The notes beneath the pieces were generated by a model. The model had not been told where the DNA came from. It searched no databases and saw nothing but the letters and a program-made list of their open reading frames with translations. This document shows, piece after piece, positions 26,446 through 33,564 of a DNA stretch of 48,069 nt (its first letter is position 1; each line of letters begins with the position of its first letter). A program made the translations under genes and the position numbers. Source of the DNA: a virus. The stretch covers positions 1 through 48,069 of IMG/VR virus record IMGVR_UViG_3300010151_000020. One strand, 5' to 3'.

Positions 26446-28002
26446 ATGTTACCAGAAAATTCAGAAATTCTAACAAAGTGGTCACCTGTACTTGAGGGAA
26501 TTAATAACGAGTATACTCGCTCTGTAACTGCACAGCTTCTTGAAAACCAAGCTAAAGCAATTCTTGCAGAACAGACTGATCGGATTGATGAGGCTGATGC
26601 ACCAACTTCTGTTGGTAAACTTGGCACTTTCCAGAAGTTCGCATTCCCCCTTGTTCGTCGTGTTTATCCACAGTTAATCGCAAACAGCATCGTAGGTGTT
26701 CAGCCTATGGGTGGTCCCGTTTCACAAATCTTCTACCTCGGCAATGATCGTGTTGCTGGCGCATGGGGTGAAGACCAGACTGTATACAGCAAGTATAACC
26801 TAACCTATCGTGGTCAGACAGCAAGTGCCAACTTCTCTGGTGCTAATGTTGATGCTACAGGTAACTCGGTTAACTTCTCCGATGTCTTCAACAACACTTC
26901 AGGTGTACCAAGCACCACCATGGGTGGTCAAATTGCTTCTTGGCCTGATGCTTCAACCATTCTTGGTTATAGCGTCTCCGCTGGTGAAGCTCTTAGTGGT
27001 AACGAGATTCCTGAGATCAACATGCATATCGAGCAGCAACCTGTTGTTGCCCGTACACGCAAGATGAGGGCTCTCTGGACTCTTGAGGCTGCTCAAGATC
27101 TTCGTGCCTATCATAACCTTGATCTTGAAGGTGAGCTTACTGATCTTCTCTCAAAGGAACTTACCCTTGAGATCGACCGTGAGCTTATCGAAGATCTTCG
27201 TATGATTGCTTACGATCCTAGTGGTGTCAGTGGTTGGAACCGTGCTTCTCTTGACATGGCTAACTCCAATAACTTCGGTAGTACTGGTCTTAATACGGCT
27301 ACGGCCCCTGGTCAAGGTACTGCATTCGGTAATAACACCGATACCTTCACCCCTTCTGCTTATCTTTATGATTTCGCAAATGTGGGAGCAGGTAATGATG
27401 CAGGTACTAACAGTAATGTGTACCTCCTAGATCTATCTGGTCAATTCATGACCCCCACAGGTAAGTTCGCTCCTCAGCATGTTGGTCACATCTATGCAAA
27501 CCTTCTTGCTATGATCAACTTCGCTGCTAACGATATTTATCGCACGACTTTCCGTGGTCCTGGTAACTGGATTGTTACCTCACCTCTTATCGCTACTATG
27601 CTTGAGTCTGCTGCTAAACTTGAAGGCGGGATGCAATCGAAAGATAGTCCCACCAACATGAATGGCAACAAGATTGAGTACCGTGGTAAGTTTGCAGGTA
27701 AGTATGACCTCTATATTGATCCTATGTATCCTCTTGATGAAATCATGATTGGTTACAAGGGTAGTGGTCCTATGGATGCGGGTTATGTTTACTGCCCATA
27801 CATCCCCCTCCAGCAGCTTCCCACCATCACCGATCCTCAGACCTTCCAGCCCAGGAAAGGTATCCTTACCCGCTACGGTAAGGCTGCTGTTACTCCTGAG
27901 TCGAAGTTCTACAGGATTGTTCGATTGGTTGGTGCAACTGCCGACTTCCTCTTCCAGCCTGGATACAAAGCCGATCAAACTGGTGGCGTGAATACCATTT
28001 AG
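26446..28002 (+). CDS. gp23: Major capsid protein, gp23-like
   Basis: The 518-aa product has the gp23 landmarks: an N-terminal region ending in IDE at residues 47-49 before Ala (a fitting gp21 site), then FAFPLVRRVYPQLIANSIVG and VQPMGGPVSQIFYL. The length is close to T4 gp23 (521 aa). The C-terminal half has the expected YIDPMYPLDEIMIGYKGSGP. AAGGA lies 8 nt before ATG. Codon use differs from most neighbours (Leu CTT, Gly GGT and Asn AAC rather than TTA, GGA and AAT), as for a highly translated gene. It ends at a strong terminator. Confidence 0.96.
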   Translation: MLPENSEILTKWSPVLEGINNEYTRSVTAQLLENQAKAILAEQTDRIDEADAPTSVGKLGTFQKFAFPLVRRVYPQLIANSIVGVQPMGGPVSQIFYLGNDRVAGAWGEDQTVYSKYNLTYRGQTASANFSGANVDATGNSVNFSDVFNNTSGVPSTTMGGQIASWPDASTILGYSVSAGEALSGNEIPEINMHIEQQPVVARTRKMRALWTLEAAQDLRAYHNLDLEGELTDLLSKELTLEIDRELIEDLRMIAYDPSGVSGWNRASLDMANSNNFGSTGLNTATAPGQGTAFGNNTDTFTPSAYLYDFANVGAGNDAGTNSNVYLLDLSGQFMTPTGKFAPQHVGHIYANLLAMINFAANDIYRTTFRGPGNWIVTSPLIATMLESAAKLEGGMQSKDSPTNMNGNKIEYRGKFAGKYDLYIDPMYPLDEIMIGYKGSGPMDAGYVYCPYIPLQQLPTITDPQTFQPRKGILTRYGKAAVTPESKFYRIVRLVGATADFLFQPGYKADQTGGVNTI

Positions 28003-28022
28003 GTAGAAGATAGCTAAGTAAC

Positions 28023-28062
28023 AAGAAGAGCCAGGAAATAATCTTCCTGGCTCTTCTTTTAT
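28023..28062 (+). terminator. Rho-independent terminator after the major capsid gene
   Basis: AAGAAGAGCCAGGAA (28023-28037) and its perfect complement TTCCTGGCTCTTCTT (28044-28058) form a 15-bp stem with a 6-nt loop, followed by TTAT. It lies 20 nt after the gp23 stop and should limit read-through from the capsid operon. Confidence 0.92.
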
Positions 28063-28064
28063 CT

Positions 28065-28080
28065 CTATATACTGTAGAGG
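28065..28080 (+). promoter_or_regulatory. Candidate promoter and ribosome site for the neck operon
   Basis: CTATATACT (28065-28073) directly follows the terminator and resembles the CTATAATA-type boxes elsewhere in the window. AGAGG (28076-28080) is 7 nt before GTG 28088. CTCTA and TAGAG can also pair around the box. A new transcript must begin near here if the terminator works. Confidence 0.45.
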
Positions 28081-28087
28081 TTATATC

Positions 28088-28300
28088 GTGAAATATAAAT
28101 ATACAGGGAAGATCCCAGCAGTGCTACTAATAAATGATGCTTTAGTTTCAGTGGCTCCTGGGGAATTAATAGAAGGTGCAGGTCTTCCTTCCTCTCATTT
28201 TGCAGCGGTGATGCCCACCTCTCCAAAGAAAAAGGTTGTTAAAAAAAAGGAGAACAAAGTAGATGCCACTAACACCGACACTAGCAGCATGGGGAAATAG
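28088..28300 (+). CDS. Small virion-region protein, 70 aa
   Basis: It starts with GTG after a clear AGAGG. The product begins KYTGKIPAVLLINDALVSV then APGELIEG and ends in a Lys-rich tail. A 'l-x-x-P-G-e-x-I-e' pattern also appears loosely in the 58-aa protein at 30517-30693. The C-terminal 38 nt overlap the gp13-like gene in another frame, so the two are probably co-translated. The function is unknown; its place between capsid and neck genes suggests a small structural or connector part. Confidence 0.6.
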   Translation: MKYKYTGKIPAVLLINDALVSVAPGELIEGAGLPSSHFAAVMPTSPKKKVVKKKENKVDATNTDTSSMGK

Positions 28301-29126
28301 TTTTACTGCGTATGGGGGAAAGCCTGTTGACACAGGAGAGACCAAAGGTACTATTAAAGCTGATAAATTAAATGCTACCACCATCCAAGATGGAGTTGAG
28401 TGGACCCATTTTGAAGAAACTATTAAGGATTTTATTCTGGCTCGATTAGGTCATCCTGTGGTGAGAGTAGAGTTGACACCCTTCCAGTTGAAAACTTGTG
28501 TGGATGAGGCAGTTGGGGTGATGTATCATCATGCTCCTCTCTTTGCTACCAACATGGTTACTTTCGATGCTTCGGCTGGTTATAATATCTATACCCTCCC
28601 CACTTATATTTTAGATAATCTAGAGTATGTGGTATACAAAAAGACTCTGCTATCAATTCAGCAGTCAGCAGGGACATTAGAATTTGACTTTTTTATTAAA
28701 TACTTTCAAGACAATTATCTCTTCCAGAACTTTGGGGTAGGTGATTTTTATCTACTTCAACAAAACTTAGAGATGACTAGAAAGATTTTAGGACAGGAAG
28801 GTGCGTTTGATGTAATTAATAATAATCAATTGGTCATCTATCCTAAGCCAGTGGTAACTCCTCAGACAGTAATCGTTGTTTACCGAGCATTAGACTCAGA
28901 TACTATGCATCCTGCATACAGAAATTGGATACAGCAGTACGCTTTAGCTTGTGCTAAGGGAACCTTGGGTCAAATTAGGGGTAAATATGCTACGGTTCCC
29001 TCTCCAGGAGGAGGAGCAAAACTTAACGGAGAAGCTTTAGTACGAGAGGCAGACAAAGAAAAAGAAGTACTTCTTAAAAGATTGTTAGATGAGTTTGAGG
29101 AGCCCCCTAGGTTCTCTTGTTATTAA
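28263..29126 (+). CDS. gp13: Neck protein, gp13-like
   Basis: The 287-aa product shares diagnostic stretches with T4 gp13. The helix IKDFILARLGHPVVRVELTP is followed by LKTCVDEAV. Near the C-terminus are WIQQYALACAKGTLGQIRGK, PGGGAKLNGEALVREA and DKEKEVLLKRL. gp13 and gp14 close the filled head and provide the tail attachment platform. AGGAG lies 10 nt before the ATG, inside the preceding small gene. The following gene is gp14-like, in agreement. Confidence 0.9.
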   Translation: MPLTPTLAAWGNSFTAYGGKPVDTGETKGTIKADKLNATTIQDGVEWTHFEETIKDFILARLGHPVVRVELTPFQLKTCVDEAVGVMYHHAPLFATNMVTFDASAGYNIYTLPTYILDNLEYVVYKKTLLSIQQSAGTLEFDFFIKYFQDNYLFQNFGVGDFYLLQQNLEMTRKILGQEGAFDVINNNQLVIYPKPVVTPQTVIVVYRALDSDTMHPAYRNWIQQYALACAKGTLGQIRGKYATVPSPGGGAKLNGEALVREADKEKEVLLKRLLDEFEEPPRFSCY

Positions 29127-29128
29127 TA

Positions 29129-29731
29129 ATGGGTAAAGATAATAAAAATTATAAGATAAGTAATACACCTCCCCCTCTTCCTACTATAGAGGATTCTACA
29201 GGGGAGTTAAACTTTTTTGATCTTACAAATCCTGATATTAATCTATTTAATTTAATTGATGATGAGATGATTAAGATCTCAGGCTCCGAGTTGCTTTATT
29301 TTAGATACCTACAATCAGATTCTGAATATGATGAGGTGTACATGGAAGAACGCAACAAACCTATATCTAAACTCCCAGTAGTAGTGTACGGGCATTATGA
29401 CCCCACTGTATTAGAAGAAAACTTAAGTGAGTTTGGGATTGAGTTGACCAACGATCAGGTCTTTACTTTTAATAAAAGTTATATAGAGCAGAAGATTGGA
29501 GGTCCTATAAAGGCAGGAGATGTGGTTCAACCTAGGTTTCAAAATCAGAAGTACGAGATTTTTGAGGTTCAAGAAGATAGCTTTGAGATATACGGTGTCT
29601 ATCACTTAGTATGTGCTGCTAAACTTCTTCGTGATTCTCCAGATGTTCAGGACGCTCCCTTAACTAAAACTACAGGAGACCTTCCTCGACCAGGGGGATT
29701 AGATAGTTGGGAGGAGCAGTATGACGCATAA
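29129..29731 (+). CDS. gp14: Neck protein, gp14-like
   Basis: ATG 29129, 2 nt after the gp13-like stop, is preferred to an in-frame TTG at 29117 that lies inside that gene. The product has 200 aa. It has the gp14 pattern: a helix-strand SELLYFRYLQSDSEYDEVY, then NLSEFGIELTNDQVFTFNKS, AGDVVQPRFQNQKYEIFEVQ and VYHLVCAAKLL. The order gp13, gp14, gp15 follows T4. No strong Shine-Dalgarno is seen. The protein is 56 aa shorter than T4 gp14, lacking its C-terminal extension. Confidence 0.82.
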   Translation: MGKDNKNYKISNTPPPLPTIEDSTGELNFFDLTNPDINLFNLIDDEMIKISGSELLYFRYLQSDSEYDEVYMEERNKPISKLPVVVYGHYDPTVLEENLSEFGIELTNDQVFTFNKSYIEQKIGGPIKAGDVVQPRFQNQKYEIFEVQEDSFEIYGVYHLVCAAKLLRDSPDVQDAPLTKTTGDLPRPGGLDSWEEQYDA

Positions 29732-30452
29732 ATATGTAACTAATATGACTACCACTAGTCTCAGCGGAGCCTTTCCTACTTATGCGAAGCCTGAAGATCC
29801 CTCAGTCTGGGCAAGAAATAAAATATTACAATTGAGTAACGTAGAAAATAAGATTTCTTTTTTCTATAAAGATACCTTAAGGTTTTTAATTTCTAAGCTG
29901 GGTACTTTAGGGTATATAAATTCAGAAGATAAGGTCGTTTCTGTGAAGTGTGTTCATGCTAACCCTGAGAGAACCATCTCCAAGCTCAAGGAAGAGACTA
30001 ATATTATCCTTCCCATCCTATCCATCAGCCAAAGTGCTTCCGTTAATGCTGATAATAGGAGGCGTAATTCCCCTGTTTTAATTAATGAGACTTATTGGAG
30101 TGATAATAAAAAACGAGCCTTCCGTTTATTGAGTCTAGCTCCCCGTGCTGTGGATATTCAATATTCTATTAATGTATGGGCTAAGTATAAATCTAATCTA
30201 GATCAAATTATTGAACAAATTAGGTTGCTATTTAATCCTCACTTAGTTATTGAAAATCCATATACTAATGTTGCTCAAAGTTATATTCAAAATGAAATGG
30301 ATAGATCGAGTGTGGATGTGGGGGATAGACAGGAGAGGATTTTGAGGAGATCCTTTGATATTACGGTAGAGGGTTATATCCCCAATCCAAAATTTTTAAT
30401 AACATCTACTGGCGAAATTGAAGAATTTAATGTAGATGCACAAGTATTCTAA
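29721..30452 (+). CDS. gp15: Tail completion and sheath stabiliser, gp15-like
   Basis: The 243-aa product contains RAVDIQYSINVWAKYKSNLD, QIIEQIRLLFNPHLVI and ILRRSFDITVEGYIPN, the conserved core of gp15-type proteins. gp15 caps the tail tube and sheath and joins the neck. It overlaps the gp14-like gene by 11 nt. T4 places gp16 and gp17 (terminase) after gp15, but here a small ORF and the sheath gene follow instead. Confidence 0.85.
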   Translation: MTHKYVTNMTTTSLSGAFPTYAKPEDPSVWARNKILQLSNVENKISFFYKDTLRFLISKLGTLGYINSEDKVVSVKCVHANPERTISKLKEETNIILPILSISQSASVNADNRRRNSPVLINETYWSDNKKRAFRLLSLAPRAVDIQYSINVWAKYKSNLDQIIEQIRLLFNPHLVIENPYTNVAQSYIQNEMDRSSVDVGDRQERILRRSFDITVEGYIPNPKFLITSTGEIEEFNVDAQVF

Positions 30453-30460
30453 GGCGTTTA

Positions 30461-30510
30461 CTATTTTTTGGGATAAAAAATAGGCTCGTAGTGGTACATA
30501 ATAGTAGGGA
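30461..30510 (+). promoter_or_regulatory. AT-rich hairpin and candidate promoter before the 58-aa gene
   Basis: CTATTTTTT (30461-30469) and AAAAAATAG (30475-30483) form a perfect 9-bp stem with a 5-nt loop. TACATAATAGT (30495-30505) resembles the box at 36779. AGGGA (30506-30510) is 6 nt before ATG 30517. If the box is a -10 element, the leader would be very short. Both roles are tentative. Confidence 0.35.
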
Positions 30511-30516
30511 ATAAAT

Positions 30517-30693
30517 ATGAAGATAATAACAAACACAAGTTTACAGAGTTGGTCGATCCCTCTTAACACCCCTAAGGGGATTAGGCATTTTTATCTTACC
30601 CCAAGTAGTAGTATACAAATACCATCAAGTTACTTAACAGAATATGTAACAAGGTATCAACAACGCAGATTGATTGTAGTTAGTAACGCATAG
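30517..30693 (+). CDS. Small conserved-looking virion-region protein, 58 aa
   Basis: This ORF fills most of the 254-nt gap between gp15 and the sheath gene. ATG 30517 has AGGGA 6 nt upstream and the frame runs to TAG 30691-30693. The product begins MKIITNTSLQSWSIPLNTP, continues KGIRHFYLTPSSSIQIP and ends with RRLIVVSNA. The pattern 'hydrophobic strand, G-x-x-H/x-F-Y-L-x-P, I-x-I-P-x-S-Y' resembles small beta proteins found in tail regions of T4-like phages. The stop overlaps the Shine-Dalgarno of the sheath gene. The role is unknown; it may be a small tail accessory or head-decoration protein. Confidence 0.7.
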   Translation: MKIITNTSLQSWSIPLNTPKGIRHFYLTPSSSIQIPSSYLTEYVTRYQQRRLIVVSNA

Positions 30694-30706
30694 GAGAATA
30701 TAATAA

Positions 30707-32872
30707 ATGGCAAATTTCGTTAGTCCTGGTGTATATGTAGTCGAGAAAGATATTTCGGATTACCCTGCATCTATAAACTCATCCGTAGTGGGTATTGTTG
30801 GCTTCGCTGGTCGAGGCCCAATTGCAGGGGTTAGTCATGAAAAAGCTACCCTCATCACAAGCCAGCAACAATTAATTGATACTTTTGGAGAGCCTTCTGA
30901 GGATATTAAAGGTCAAGCCCTTGAGGGTGCTTTAGAAATTCTTAATGGAGGTACTAACTCCATGCGTTTTGTGCGGTGTGCTTCAGGGGCTGTCGAAGCT
31001 TCGGGTGTTGCTACTATTGGTGGGTGTCCTGCGGTGTGGGTTGACCTTACCCCTTCAGTTATGCCTGGGATTGGTCTTGCTGACGCAACAGTAAGTGGAG
31101 TTCGCTTTACAATTACTGGGTATGATAACAGCCGTAATAAGATTAGAGATACTAAAGTTTATACTATTCCAAAAAATACTTTAAGTCTTTCCTCCACAAA
31201 TGGCGGTACTTCTGTTGCCGCTATGTCCCAAGTTATTGGAGGTTCACTAAATGCTGATACGGTAGGCTTCTTTGCTAATGCAAATAATAATGAGTCCACC
31301 ACTTCGGGTTATATTGTAGGATTAGCAGCGGGTCAGTTTGCAACTTTAGAAGTTAAGATGGAACTTCAAAATGATGATGATGCCTGGGTAGGAGTGAATG
31401 CTATAAAAACATTAAACTATCTTGGAGCGGAGAGCAGTGTTACACAGGGAGCCAATACTACAACAGCTTCTGGTACTTCTATTGATCCCTCTAGTGCTGG
31501 TTATCTTGCTCAAAGCCTTTGGCCTGGGGGAGGATATAATGCGGGAACTAAAGCAGATGGAACCACTAGTGGCGTGTCTTTTGAGGTGAATATAAATGGT
31601 GGTGCTACTGTGGCTGCTCAAGTTAACAACTTAGGTACTGCTGCTGAGTCCTTTATTGGAGGATTAACTTCAGGTACTGCCTTTATAGAAAATCAAATAG
31701 GTACTACTTATGATGGAAAAACTTCAGACTATATCACAGGGAATGTTGTAACAGGAACCTATGTGGATATTACTACTACTTCATTACCTCGATTTGAGTC
31801 CTATGCTAAGGATTTAGTTGGAGGGGCTGTAGACTTGAATGGAGACTCTGGTGGTAACGGTGGTGAGGGGGTAACAGAAGTTAACCCTCGCTTTATTAAG
31901 CTAGTCCAAGGAACTTATAATCTTTCAGGAGGTACTAACGGTATTCCCGCTGACGATACTAGCGTCGCGACAGCAATTATAGGTGCAACTCAATCCGATG
32001 GTGGCAAGACGGGTATTGAGGCTCTAGACGATGATGTTCTTAATATCTCAATCGCTTTAGCACCAGGAACAGGAGTAGGTGACCTTCAGAATGTGCAAAA
32101 TGCTCTCATTACTAAAGCCGAGAAAACCCAAAACTTTATAGCACTTATCTCTCCTCCTTATGCAGTAGGGACCCCTGGGGATGCTATTGATTGGACAAAT
32201 GGTTTTGGTGGAACTAGAACTGCTGCAATTAATAACTCTTACGCTGCTATTTACTGGCCTTGGTTGAAGGTGTTCTCTGTATGGGATAACAAAGACCGTT
32301 GGCTCGCTCCTGAGATTTTTGGAGCTAGGCAGATGGGCGTTACGGATGCAGTTGCTGATCCTTGGTTTGCACCTGCGGGTTTCGTTAGAGGTCTTTTAAG
32401 TAAGCCTACCGATGTTGAAGTTTCTCTTAATCAGGGTGATAGAGATTCAATGTACTCTGGTGGAAATGTTATCAATCCCATTGTTAACTTCCCCCAAAGA
32501 GGAATCGCAATCTTCGGACAGCGCACAGCCCAAAGAGATCCTACAGCCTTGGATAGGATTAATATTCGTCGCATGATGATTTACATTAAGAAAGCCCTCC
32601 TTGCTTCTACTCAAAGGCTTGTCTTTGAGCCAAATGATAAGTTCACTTGGCAGAGGGTTGAGCAGCTTGTTAATCCTATGCTTGATGAAATCTCTAGAAG
32701 GAGAGGTATCACAGAGTTTAAATGTGTCTGCGATGAAACAGTTAACACACCCATTCGCGTAGATAGAAATGAAATGTGGTGTAAAGTCCTTATTAAGCCT
32801 ACTAAGACGGCAGAGATTGTTATCTTTGAGCTTAACCTAACCAATCAATCCGCTAATTTAGGATCACTTTAA
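30707..32872 (+). CDS. gp18: Contractile tail sheath protein, gp18-like
   Basis: The 721-aa product begins with the canonical sheath N-terminus FVSPGVYVVEKDIS and GIVGFAGRGPIAG. The C-terminal region has the conserved sheath core: YAAIYWPWLKVF, APEIFGARQMGV, WFAPAGFVRGLLS, LDRINIRRMMIYIKKAL and LVFEPND. Length is close to T4 gp18 (659 aa) with a larger beta-rich protruding middle (about 100-430). AGGAG is 10 nt before ATG. It is followed by the tube gene, the expected pair. Confidence 0.95.
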   Translation: MANFVSPGVYVVEKDISDYPASINSSVVGIVGFAGRGPIAGVSHEKATLITSQQQLIDTFGEPSEDIKGQALEGALEILNGGTNSMRFVRCASGAVEASGVATIGGCPAVWVDLTPSVMPGIGLADATVSGVRFTITGYDNSRNKIRDTKVYTIPKNTLSLSSTNGGTSVAAMSQVIGGSLNADTVGFFANANNNESTTSGYIVGLAAGQFATLEVKMELQNDDDAWVGVNAIKTLNYLGAESSVTQGANTTTASGTSIDPSSAGYLAQSLWPGGGYNAGTKADGTTSGVSFEVNINGGATVAAQVNNLGTAAESFIGGLTSGTAFIENQIGTTYDGKTSDYITGNVVTGTYVDITTTSLPRFESYAKDLVGGAVDLNGDSGGNGGEGVTEVNPRFIKLVQGTYNLSGGTNGIPADDTSVATAIIGATQSDGGKTGIEALDDDVLNISIALAPGTGVGDLQNVQNALITKAEKTQNFIALISPPYAVGTPGDAIDWTNGFGGTRTAAINNSYAAIYWPWLKVFSVWDNKDRWLAPEIFGARQMGVTDAVADPWFAPAGFVRGLLSKPTDVEVSLNQGDRDSMYSGGNVINPIVNFPQRGIAIFGQRTAQRDPTALDRINIRRMMIYIKKALLASTQRLVFEPNDKFTWQRVEQLVNPMLDEISRRRGITEFKCVCDETVNTPIRVDRNEMWCKVLIKPTKTAEIVIFELNLTNQSANLGSL

Positions 32873-32883
32873 GGAGAATATAA

Positions 32884-33489
32884 ATGGCAACCTATGATGC
32901 ATACTTTGTAACTAATGATGAGTCAGGCAAGAGAGAAAGTCTAGGTAATGGTTTACCTGTAATCTCAGAGGGCCTCGATTCAGTAAGAACATATCAGTTT
33001 GAACTTCACTTTGAGCTACCTCCTGATCTCATTGATCCAGGTCAAGACAAACTTACTTTAGCAGCAAAGCAAGTAAGTAATGTTGGGTTTAGCACAGAAG
33101 CTATCGAAGTTCATCGTGTTAATGATAAAGTTTTCTATCCTGGAAAGGGATCTCCAGAAGAAATTTCAGTTACCTTTGATAACTTATATGATCCTCATGT
33201 AGCTAATCAGCTTTGGCGTTGGTTTGCGAGTATTTATAACCCTGTAACAGGTAAGTTTAATGGTAATGGAGGAGGCTTCAAAGCTCTTAAACTAATTCTT
33301 ACACAGTTAGATGCTCAAGGACAACCCATTATGGAGACAAGAATGTTTGGTGTATACCCCACTAGTTGGAAGACTGCGGAGTTTAACTATAGCACAAACG
33401 ATTTCCATACTATCGAAATGTCCTTCCGTTATGATTTCATGGAGCAGGCTGATGCTGACACTAGCATCCCCGCCACAACTGGCATCTAA
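32884..33489 (+). CDS. gp19: Tail tube protein, gp19-like
   Basis: The 201-aa product has gp19-family features: a long first strand (YQFELHFELPPDL), LTLAAKQVSNVGF, the loop VFYPGKGSPEEISVTF, ANQLWRWFASIYNP, and the final strands ETRMFGVYPTSWKTAEF and TIEMSFRYDF. gp19 forms the inner tail tube around which the sheath contracts. AAGGAG is positioned 8 nt before ATG and 11 nt after the sheath stop. It ends with a terminator. Confidence 0.92.
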   Translation: MATYDAYFVTNDESGKRESLGNGLPVISEGLDSVRTYQFELHFELPPDLIDPGQDKLTLAAKQVSNVGFSTEAIEVHRVNDKVFYPGKGSPEEISVTFDNLYDPHVANQLWRWFASIYNPVTGKFNGNGGGFKALKLILTQLDAQGQPIMETRMFGVYPTSWKTAEFNYSTNDFHTIEMSFRYDFMEQADADTSIPATTGI

Positions 33490-33511
33490 ATAAACTAATT
33501 TTATGACCTAT

Positions 33512-33546
33512 AGCCCAGCCTAGAGCCTATCTGGGTTGGGCTTTTT
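33512..33546 (+). terminator. Rho-independent terminator after the tail tube gene
   Basis: AGCCCAGCC (33512-33520) pairs with GGTTGGGCT (33534-33542), with one G-U pair, followed by a T-run TTTTT (33542-33546). It closes the neck and tail operon. Confidence 0.85.
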
Positions 33547-33550
33547 CCTT

Positions 33551-33564
33551 CTATAATATAACAC
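33551..33564 (+). promoter_or_regulatory. CTATAATATA box abutting the start codon of the 892-aa gene
   Basis: TATAAT (33552-33557) ends 7 nt before ATG 33565. No Shine-Dalgarno lies between, and the preceding terminator ends at 33546. A -10 element here would start RNA at or next to the ATG, predicting a leaderless mRNA. The CTATAATATA core is identical to the box before gp32. Confidence 0.6.

Noticed and set aside
27580-27978. Minus-strand 132-aa ORF
   Set aside because: It is a shadow of the major capsid gene with no ribosome site; high-GC third positions open the opposite strand.
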